From Acidicapsa dinghuensis (GTDB lineage: Bacteria; Acidobacteriota; Terriglobia; Terriglobales; Acidobacteriaceae), in assembly GCF_025685685.1 (NCBI RefSeq), contig NZ_JAGSYH010000001.1:186001-250000 (forward strand): DNA of 64,000 nt, given 5' to 3'. Below the pieces are notes generated by a model. It was not told the DNA's origin, ran no database searches, and saw nothing but the letters and a program-made list of their open reading frames with translations. The position numbers and the translations under genes are program-made. Each line of letters starts with the position of its first letter. Position 1 is the first letter of the stretch. This document shows positions 53,425 through 60,076 of the stretch, piece after piece.

Positions 53425-55560
53425 CTATCTTTGCGCAGGTGAGCTTTGCAACTCCGGCCCTATCCGGTTGGAATAACGAAAGCCCTCACGTCGGTCGTCA
53501 TCAATTGTCCAGAACATCGCGCCGATCAGTGCTGGATATCCGCGTGGCTCACGCAATCTGTACTTAGCATCTGCGGGCATCTTGCCCGTCACCAGATATC
53601 GCATCGCCTCATCCACCACCTCAGGCGTGTTGTAGTCTGTCAGAAATCCAACCGCCACCTTATCCGCCGGAAGCCCCGGAAAGAACTCGCCCTTCTTCCC
53701 ACCCGGATAGAACCCGCGCAGCAAAAGCTCCGTCATAGCTGCGTGATAATCCACCGAGTTCGACTCATAAATCTCCCCATCCAGCCCATCCATCGGAGGC
53801 GTGTTGTAGTCCTGCACATCCACAAACGTGAGTATGTCCTTCAATCCCCAGATCAGCGGCAGATACGACCCGAACTGCCCGCCATACGTCGCATACCCCC
53901 CCGGAATCTGCGAACCCTCCGGCACCAGGCTGATCTTGAACCCCGGCCCAAACTTCTCACGCAACTCCCGCAACCCGGCAATCAGGTTCACCACCGACGG
54001 CGTAGTCGGATGCTTGAAATCCGTGTCCCCCGGATCGAGCGCCAGTGACGGTGTCTCAAAGTCGATATCCACACCCTCAAACCCATACTCTGAAATCACC
54101 GCCGCCACCGACGACACAAATCCCGGAATCTCGCTCGCCTTGTTGAGCTTGAAATACTGCCCCCCGCCGCCCAGCGAAATCATCACCGTCTTGCCCTGGC
54201 TCTTGAGCAGCGCAATATCCGCCTTCAGCTCATCCGGAGCAATCCCCGGCGGCGGCTCATAGCGCAGCACCCCATCCGGCGCATGCGGATCAGGCGAAGC
54301 AAACGCCGCCAGAATCACATCCCACTGCGGCGAAACATCCTTCAACCGGAACGGCTCCGACCCTTCGCCAAATCGCGACCCAGTCCAATACCCGATCAGC
54401 TTATGCTCGTTCCCCGCCCCGCTCTGGGGCAGCGCGCTCGCAGTCTCAGCTCTTGTCGCCTCTCGCTCTCGCCGATTCATGCACGGCTCCGCGGGAGATT
54501 TCAGCGCCGCCGTATCAGGAAAACTGAATGTCCCCGAGACAACCACCCCATTCAGATACCAGTGCAAGAGAGCCACGTTCTGCAGATGATATGCAAACCC
54601 TCCTGCTTTTACCGTGAAAGCCGGCGAAGCCGGAAACCCGTTCTTCGCATTCGTATTCGTCGGCTCAAGCAGAAAGTAGTTCGTCCCCACACCTGAGCCG
54701 CCACACTTCTCGTCCTGCTCCCCCATACGCCACGGCGGAAAGAAATTTCCCGGCGCATCCTGCGTCTTGAAGTAATACCGCGGATCATGCTTCGGATCGT
54801 TGAAATACTCGCCTAACTGCTGCGTCAACGGCTGTACATCGCGGTCCGTCACAATCGCCGGAGCATTTGCAATATACGTCCCCAGCACAAATGAATCGCC
54901 CGTCGCCCAGTCAATCCCATGCGTGCCCCACGTGCAGCACACCGTCGCATCCGCATCCGCAAAGTACGTCGTGTTATGTGTGAACGCGACGATCAGCTTG
55001 CCCGCCGTCCACGGAATCTGCCGGAAGAGATCCTTCTGCACATACTCCGAATCCACCACCGCAAACGCCCCGCCATTCTTCCGCGAATGCAGCAGATACC
55101 CATTCCCCGCCGGAATATCGATGGTGATCGGCTGTACCTCCGGCTTCTCCAGCACCGTGTGCCCAACCGCTCCCTGCGGAAACGTCGCATGCAGCAGCGC
55201 ATCGCCATATTGCATCGGCGCGCTACCGCCCAGAGCAACAGGCTTGAAGATCGGCGACTCGAGCACGCGCGCCACATCCGCCTCGGCACTCATCCGCTCG
55301 CTGTGCCCTTCAAACGTGAGCGTGATAGGCACCAGCAGCACCGGAACCGTCGTCGTCCCCGCCACCGCCGGATCATGCCCCGCCATCGTGTAAGCATTCC
55401 CGCCCAGCGTCCGTTGAAAGGTAGGAACCGTTCCCTGCGCCCACACACGCGGCACAAGCAGCAGCAAAACACAAAACCAGAGCAGTCGAATCTTCGTCGC
55501 CAAAGTCACGCAACCTAAAGTGGAATCAAAACAGTTCGTATCGCATTCTTTCACGTCCAC
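53425..55560 (-). CDS. secreted GH18 glycoside hydrolase with large N-terminal domain
   Basis: 711 residues if started at GTG 55560; GTG 55509 gives 694 and begins just before the signal peptide (KIRLLWFCVLLLLVPRVWAQ). Residues about 25-360 form a separate domain without known family: VPVLLVPITLTFEGH..., TVCCTWGTHGIDWATGDSFVLGTYIANAP. Residues about 385-700 are a GH18 TIM barrel: KLIGYWTGSRFGEGSEPF, KTVMISLGGGGQYF, the catalytic FEGVDIDFE (Glu at the end) and VQDYN, GAMFWTIDDD. It hydrolyses chitin-like or N-glycan-core beta-1,4-GlcNAc links. The N-terminal domain resembles stand-alone acidobacterial secreted proteins, so this looks like a fusion. Confidence 0.88.
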   Translation of the reverse strand: MDVKECDTNCFDSTLGCVTLATKIRLLWFCVLLLLVPRVWAQGTVPTFQRTLGGNAYTMAGHDPAVAGTTTVPVLLVPITLTFEGHSERMSAEADVARVLESPIFKPVALGGSAPMQYGDALLHATFPQGAVGHTVLEKPEVQPITIDIPAGNGYLLHSRKNGGAFAVVDSEYVQKDLFRQIPWTAGKLIVAFTHNTTYFADADATVCCTWGTHGIDWATGDSFVLGTYIANAPAIVTDRDVQPLTQQLGEYFNDPKHDPRYYFKTQDAPGNFFPPWRMGEQDEKCGGSGVGTNYFLLEPTNTNAKNGFPASPAFTVKAGGFAYHLQNVALLHWYLNGVVVSGTFSFPDTAALKSPAEPCMNRREREATRAETASALPQSGAGNEHKLIGYWTGSRFGEGSEPFRLKDVSPQWDVILAAFASPDPHAPDGVLRYEPPPGIAPDELKADIALLKSQGKTVMISLGGGGQYFKLNKASEIPGFVSSVAAVISEYGFEGVDIDFETPSLALDPGDTDFKHPTTPSVVNLIAGLRELREKFGPGFKISLVPEGSQIPGGYATYGGQFGSYLPLIWGLKDILTFVDVQDYNTPPMDGLDGEIYESNSVDYHAAMTELLLRGFYPGGKKGEFFPGLPADKVAVGFLTDYNTPEVVDEAMRYLVTGKMPADAKYRLREPRGYPALIGAMFWTIDDDRREGFRYSNRIGPELQSSPAQR

Positions 55561-55589
55561 TCAGGGAGTCGATAATCCAACGCCGTTCC

Positions 55590-56690
55590 TCAGTGACCGG
55601 CATGCCCTTCGCCTGCCTCAGCGGCAAACACCATGTGCCGAGCGAGAAAAGGCAGCACCTCGGTATAAACACGCCCATCCGCACCCCAGTTACCCGATCC
55701 CCACAACCCGTCGTACTCCTCTGCCTCATGCGCAATGCCGTATTCATTGAGCTTGCGGCTGTAGTCCTGGGCAGCATAGACATGGTCCTGAAGTCCATCA
55801 TTCCGATCCCAATCGAACTTGAAGCCACGCAGTGATTTCAGGTTCTCCGCATAGCGCGGAATCATCGCCTCCAGAAAGAAGTGCTCCCGTAAACGCTGTG
55901 TCATTGCGGCATCCACCACATACTTGTCCCCGTCCTTACGTGCCTGCAGATCGATATAAAGCGGCGGCTTATTCACATCCGGCAAATGCGCCTGATAAAT
56001 GCCAATGAATATCTGATTGAAGCCGCCCTTGCGCACATCGTCCAGCGACTTAGCATTGGCCAGAGCATCCCAATCGGGACGGGTATACATCGGCAGCAAT
56101 CCCCATCCTGTCCCCACCGGATGCAGCGCATACACCGTCCCAAAGATCTTCGGATAAATCATGGCGAAGCGAATCGCCCCATATCCTCCCATGAAATCGC
56201 CCACAATGCCCCGTGAATCACGATTCGCCAACGTGCGGAAATTTGCGTCCACATACGGCACCAGCTCCTTCACCATGAAGTCTTCCCAGTTCCCTGTCAC
56301 CGGCGAGTTCACATACCAGGAGCATCCCAGCGGAGTAGCCATATCCGGCACTACCACGATGAACTTCCCTATTTCCCCCGCCGCAATCGCCTTGTCAAAC
56401 AACTGCGCGGCATGTTCATGGTCAAACACAGCCCGATAGCTTCCAAACGGAGCCGGCAGGTAATAAATCACGGGATAGCGTGCATCGCCCGCTGCATAGC
56501 CCGGCGGCAGATACACGGCAAAGCGCCGATCCGGACTCGTCCCAATCTTGTTTCCCGCAAAGTGGATTGAGTGAATCTCGCGGTCGACTACAGTTCCCTG
56601 CTCGGTTTCATGCCCCGCATTTTGCCCCTGCACCTGCAGAACACCAGTCGCTACCGCTAGACACACCAATCCTGTCCACGCCATGCGCAT
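55590..56690 (-). CDS. secreted esterase-D-fold protein lacking the catalytic Ser (probable pseudoenzyme)
   Basis: 366 residues from ATG 56690, chosen because GGAGGTGAG lies just upstream (the frame begins 5 codons earlier). Signal peptide: MAWTGLVCLAVATGVLQVQG. Alpha/beta-hydrolase of the enterochelin-esterase / esterase D group: RFAVYLPPGYAAGDARYPVIYYLPAPFGSY, IVVVPDM, PYVDANFRTLANRDSRGIVGDFMGGYGAI. In this family the elbow reads G-x-S-M-G-G; here it is GDFMGG, with Phe (codon TTC) in the Ser position. The usual C-terminal His (G-H-x-W region) also reads DGLWGSGNWG. So the triad appears lost although the fold and export signal are intact. It lies beside the GH18 gene on the same strand. Confidence 0.78.
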   Translation of the reverse strand: MRMAWTGLVCLAVATGVLQVQGQNAGHETEQGTVVDREIHSIHFAGNKIGTSPDRRFAVYLPPGYAAGDARYPVIYYLPAPFGSYRAVFDHEHAAQLFDKAIAAGEIGKFIVVVPDMATPLGCSWYVNSPVTGNWEDFMVKELVPYVDANFRTLANRDSRGIVGDFMGGYGAIRFAMIYPKIFGTVYALHPVGTGWGLLPMYTRPDWDALANAKSLDDVRKGGFNQIFIGIYQAHLPDVNKPPLYIDLQARKDGDKYVVDAAMTQRLREHFFLEAMIPRYAENLKSLRGFKFDWDRNDGLQDHVYAAQDYSRKLNEYGIAHEAEEYDGLWGSGNWGADGRVYTEVLPFLARHMVFAAEAGEGHAGH

Positions 56691-56717
56691 GCTTCTCACC
56701 TCCATTTGTCTTTTGCT

Positions 56718-57410
56718 TTATTGCAAGTCTGTTTTACGCGCACTCGTCGCCAGATACCACGCTGGCCACAACAGCACGCAAAGAGTGAGTAACGTTATCC
56801 GCCATTGCGCCAAGGCCAGCGCAGTCAGGAATACCGCTATTCCTGTTTGCACCTTCCAGCCGCCATGCCCCCTCCGCAATCCAACCGCTATTCCGCACAT
56901 CGCAGGTACAAGAAAGAGCAGCAGACACCACGGCGAAAGAACCTCGGTCCTGAACCGCGAAAGACAAAAGCAGCACGGAATCAAACACAGCAGCGCACTC
57001 GTCCACAACGTTCTTCGCGAAAGCAGCGCCACCGTTTGCCCGCCGCACCACGCCACGCCTGCCATTAAAAGCGCTTGCTCCAGAAACGTAAGAACACCAC
57101 CAACCAGATCCGGATGTAAGCCTCCGCCATGCAATACTCCGCGAAATGCCCAAGCCACACTCACTGAAGCGCCCAACAAAACAAAGCTCGAGGGCAGCGC
57201 CAGCCCCAATCCCACCGCCCACGGCTGCCACCGTCGCCACAACTCAACCTCGCGCCTGACTCTCAGCCAGATCACCGCGCGCAGGGCCTTCCATCCACTG
57301 GCATCGGTCTCCATCAGATCGCCCAATACAGCCTCGCGCTCCGAAGCAGGAAGGAGCAAAGCCGCAGCCTCCGCCGCGCTCCACATGGGGTCCACAATCA
57401 CCGTAGCCAT
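56718..57410 (-). CDS. membrane protein coupled to a PadR regulator
   Basis: 230 residues from ATG 57410 (GGGAGG 7 nt upstream, inside the end of the PadR gene; the two overlap by 13 bp). The N-terminal 60 residues are soluble and helical (AAEAAALLLPASEREAVLGDLMETDA), as in the transporter-associated PadR-linked proteins of Acidobacteriota. Five hydrophobic segments follow, among them LGLALPSSFVLLGASVSVAWAF and SPWCLLLFLVPAMCGIAVGL. Function unknown. Such PadR-linked membrane proteins are often inferred to be part of envelope-stress or efflux units. Confidence 0.75.
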   Translation of the reverse strand: MATVIVDPMWSAAEAAALLLPASEREAVLGDLMETDASGWKALRAVIWLRVRREVELWRRWQPWAVGLGLALPSSFVLLGASVSVAWAFRGVLHGGGLHPDLVGGVLTFLEQALLMAGVAWCGGQTVALLSRRTLWTSALLCLIPCCFCLSRFRTEVLSPWCLLLFLVPAMCGIAVGLRRGHGGWKVQTGIAVFLTALALAQWRITLLTLCVLLWPAWYLATSARKTDLQ

Positions 57411-57745
57411 GCAATCGCCTCCCGCACCACAGTCCGGTTCGAAACCCACGACGCCCCACGGCTGATCCGTGTCACTGTCTCGTAGAACTCCTTCGCCGCC
57501 GTCTCACCTGCCGCGGTCAGCCGAACCATTCGCTTCGCACGTCCACCGCGTTCGGCCGTCGCCTCGCCCATCCAGCTCGTAATGAGCCCCTTGCCTTCGA
57601 GCCGGTCAATCGTCGTATAAAGAGCGCCAATAGAGCAGACCCGTCCCGTCGCCTCTTCAATTCCGGCGCGGATCGCCGCCCCATACGCTTCCTCACCCAG
57701 ACTCGCAGCCGCCGTCAAAATCAGATATTCAAATTCGCCGATCAT
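57398..57745 (-). CDS. PadR family transcription regulator
   Basis: 115 residues. Winged-helix pattern: EFEYLILTAAASLGEEAYGAAIRAGIEEATGRVCSIGALYTTIDRLEGKGLITSWMGEATAERGGRAKRMVRLTAAGETAAKEF. Typical PadR size and the wing RGGRAKR...LT-AG are present. It presumably represses its own operon, which contains the downstream membrane protein (13-bp overlap). An AT-rich stretch with ATTGTGATAATAATGAG lies 25-45 bp before the start and may hold the operator. Confidence 0.9.
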   Translation of the reverse strand: MIGEFEYLILTAAASLGEEAYGAAIRAGIEEATGRVCSIGALYTTIDRLEGKGLITSWMGEATAERGGRAKRMVRLTAAGETAAKEFYETVTRISRGASWVSNRTVVREAIAWLR

Positions 57746-57843
57746 CTCTACCCAATCCCATTAGAACTACATTGTGATAATAATGAGAAGATCTGTCAAT
57801 CCTCTTTTGAATTCCCCGACAGAAACGCCTCCTCAGCGCCTGC

Positions 57844-57880
57844 AAAAGTAAAAGGCCCACCCCATCGGGGCAGGCCTTCT
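57844..57880 (-). terminator. Rho-independent terminator of azoR
   Basis: On the minus strand: AAGGCC-TG-CCCC-GAT-GGGG-TG-GGCCTT, followed by TTACTTTT. It starts 22 bp after the azoR stop. Confidence 0.75.
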
Positions 57881-57902
57881 CCATCACATCTTCTAACGAA
57901 GC

Positions 57903-58529
57903 TTATGCAGCAATCACCGCATCCCTTACCTGCTCAAGCACGGGCTTCAGCAGCGTCTCGCGGTCAATCGCGCCAGTCATCAACTTTGCCGTTCCTCCGG
58001 CAGTTAAGAACTTCACATCTGTCACGCCAATAAAACCAAGAATAGTCTTCAGGTACGGCTCAACGAAATTGTATGTGCTCATCGACGAACCCGCGTCGTA
58101 CACACCACCGGTCGCTATCAGAACTACCGCCTTCTTCCCCCGTAACAACCCAACCGGCCCCGCCGCGCCATAGGAAAATGTGCTTCCGGAGCGCAACACC
58201 TGATCGATCCAAAGCTTCAATGTGCCGGGGATCGTGAAGTTATGCATCGCCACGCCAATGACATATTCGTCTGCCTGCTCAAGTTCGCGAATCAGTTCAT
58301 CTGAAACCGCCAGTGTCGCCGTCTGTTCTGCGCTGCGTGAGCCCTCCGGTGTAAACGAAGAAAATATCCACGAAGCATCCAGCGGCTTCAATTCGGTCGC
58401 CGCCAGATCCCGATAGATCACCTCACCATCCGGGTGCGCCGCCGTCCAGGTCTTCACGAACTCACGCCCAAGTTCGCGGGTTATCGAGGTTTCCAAAGGA
58501 CTTGAGTCAACATGCAGAAGCGTAGCCAT
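57903..58529 (-). CDS. azoR: FMN-dependent NADH-azoreductase
   Basis: 208 residues, flavodoxin-like. N-terminus ATLLHVDSSPLETSITRELGREFVKTW (FMN phosphate loop), then YVIGVAMHNFTIPGTLKLWIDQVLRSGSTFSY (the conserved MxNFxIPxxLKxWID motif) and VLIATGGVYDAGSSMSTYNFVEPYLKTILGFIGV. It reduces quinones and azo compounds with NADH. Divergent from a TetR regulator; two palindromes lie between them, which suggests repression by that regulator and induction by an aromatic or electrophilic ligand. SD AAGGAGAT precedes the ATG. Confidence 0.94.
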   Translation of the reverse strand: MATLLHVDSSPLETSITRELGREFVKTWTAAHPDGEVIYRDLAATELKPLDASWIFSSFTPEGSRSAEQTATLAVSDELIRELEQADEYVIGVAMHNFTIPGTLKLWIDQVLRSGSTFSYGAAGPVGLLRGKKAVVLIATGGVYDAGSSMSTYNFVEPYLKTILGFIGVTDVKFLTAGGTAKLMTGAIDRETLLKPVLEQVRDAVIAA

Positions 58530-58554
58530 AGCAGAATCTCCTTAACCGATGAAA

Positions 58555-58568
58555 GTTGCTTAAGCAAC
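58555..58568. promoter_or_regulatory. palindrome 1 in the azoR-tetR region (candidate operator)
   Basis: GTTGCTTAAGCAAC, a perfect 14-bp palindrome 26 bp from the azoR start codon. Likely a regulator site; it is distinct in sequence from palindrome 2. Confidence 0.55.
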
Positions 58569-58577
58569 AATCGTCGT

Positions 58578-58599
58578 ACATCCGTTAGACAACGGATGT
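58578..58599. promoter_or_regulatory. palindrome 2 in the azoR-tetR region (candidate TetR operator)
   Basis: ACATCCGTT-agac-AACGGATGT, perfect 9-bp arms, 22 bp overall, 49 bp from the tetR start. Size and geometry fit a TetR-family operator controlling both divergent genes. Confidence 0.6.
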
Positions 58600-58647
58600 C
58601 GTTTAAGGATGCAGATTTTTCTCTGCTACCCTCATCTAAAGAAAGTC

Positions 58648-59277
58648 ATGCCTGTTTCCGATTGCGAAGTCCGCGACCCGCGCATCCGCCGTACCCGTCA
58701 GCTCCTTCAAGGAGCGCTTCGCACTTTACTGCAAACAAAGAGCTTCGAAGACATTTCAGTGCAGGACATCGCTGAAGCCGCCACCGTTAACCGTGCCACC
58801 TTCTACGACCACTACACCGACAAATTTGCGCTTTTCGATGCTCTGATAGCTGGCGGATTCCACCAGCTTCTCTTCAGCCGCAACGTTACCTTCGATGGCA
58901 GTTGCCCCTCGGCAGCCCATGCCGTCATCCAGGCCACCTGCGACTACCTCGCTCAGATTCGCGAAGAACATCCCGATTGCACTGGAAAAAACGCCTTCGA
59001 GCCTCTCATGGATGCCGCGATCACCTCAGCCATTCGCCGCGTTCTGCGAGGAAGATCACAAAAACAGGCAGCGCCTCTTTCCGAGATGGCCATTACTGCC
59101 GCAAGCTGGGCAATCTACGGCGCCGCCCGCGAGTGGTCCATCACTCTCAACAGGATGCCGGTCGCCGCAATAGTGCCCCGTATTCTCGAACTGGTTTCCT
59201 CGATGTTGCAGCAATTGGAGAACGAGCCTTGTGCCACTGGTCCAATCAGCGCATCACAGAACTCCACCATAGCCTGA
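58648..59277 (+). CDS. TetR/AcrR family transcription regulator
   Basis: 209 residues from ATG 58648; the frame starts earlier at 58609. The N-terminal helix-turn-helix is clear: RIRRTRQLLQGALRTLLQTKSFEDISVQDIAEAATVNRATFYDHYTDKFALFDALIAGGFHQLL (about 10-75). The C-terminal ligand domain is variable. Divergent from azoR and followed 33 bp later by an SDR gene, so it probably regulates both, using the palindromes between it and azoR. Confidence 0.9.
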   Translation: MPVSDCEVRDPRIRRTRQLLQGALRTLLQTKSFEDISVQDIAEAATVNRATFYDHYTDKFALFDALIAGGFHQLLFSRNVTFDGSCPSAAHAVIQATCDYLAQIREEHPDCTGKNAFEPLMDAAITSAIRRVLRGRSQKQAAPLSEMAITAASWAIYGAAREWSITLNRMPVAAIVPRILELVSSMLQQLENEPCATGPISASQNSTIA

Positions 59278-59310
59278 AATCAAAAATCTCAAGCACAGGA
59301 AGTAGCCGGC

Positions 59311-60054
59311 ATGGGTCGCCTTGAAGGCAAAATAGCCGTCATCACCGGAGGCAACAGCGGTATCGGCCTCGCCACCGCAAAACGCTTCGTCGCAGAAGGC
59401 GCATTCGTCTTCATTACTGGCCGCCGTCAATCCGAACTCGATAAAGCCGCAGCCGAGATTGGAAACAACATTACTGCGGTCCGGGGCGACGTCTCCGACC
59501 TCCAGGATCTAGACCGTCTCTATGCAACCGTGAAAGAGACCAAGGGCGGCATCGACATCCTCTTCGCCAACGCCGGCATCCTCGAGCCGATTCCTACGGC
59601 CCATGTCACACCCGAACACTATGACCGCGTCTTCGATATCAACGCGCGCGGCGTTTATTTCACGGTACAGAAAGCATTGCCGTTGCTGCGGGACAACGCA
59701 TCCATCATCGTCAACGGCTCCGGCGCATGGACACGCGGCATCCCCATCTACAGCACTTACGCCGCAACCAAGGCAGCCCTGCGCTCCTTCGTCCGCACCT
59801 GGACCGCTGAACTTGCCCCGCGAGGCATTCGATCCAACATCATCAGCCCCGGTCCCATAGATACGCCGATTCACGGCGTTTTTCCGCCAGAGCGTCACCC
59901 AGCTCACAACGACCAGCTTCTGCAGATGATCCCCATGCACCGCATCGGACAACCTGAAGAGATCGCCGACGCAGCGTTATTCCTCGCTTCCGACGAGAGC
60001 CGCTACATCTCCGGAATAGACTTGCCTGTAGACGGCGGCCTCAACTCCGTATAA
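59311..60054 (+). CDS. SDR family NAD(P)-dependent oxidoreductase
   Basis: 247 residues, classical SDR. Cofactor motif GGNSGIGLATAKRF (TGxxxGIG), NAG in LFANAGIL, and the catalytic Ser in SIIVNGSGAW (NGS), Tyr-x3-Lys in YSTYAATKAAL, C-terminal SRYISGIDLPVDGG. The dinucleotide-binding residues TGRRQSEL suggest NADP. Co-directional with the TetR gene (33 bp; AGGAAG before the ATG), so likely an operon under the same control. Substrate unknown, probably a carbonyl compound. Confidence 0.93.
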   Translation: MGRLEGKIAVITGGNSGIGLATAKRFVAEGAFVFITGRRQSELDKAAAEIGNNITAVRGDVSDLQDLDRLYATVKETKGGIDILFANAGILEPIPTAHVTPEHYDRVFDINARGVYFTVQKALPLLRDNASIIVNGSGAWTRGIPIYSTYAATKAALRSFVRTWTAELAPRGIRSNIISPGPIDTPIHGVFPPERHPAHNDQLLQMIPMHRIGQPEEIADAALFLASDESRYISGIDLPVDGGLNSV

Positions 60055-60076
60055 ACAATCGTGCGCTATTTTTCCG

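Noticed and set aside
54919-55518. 199-codon plus-strand frame in the GH18 gene
   Set aside because: More than a third of the residues are Arg/His/Gln; an antisense shadow of the GH18 fusion gene.
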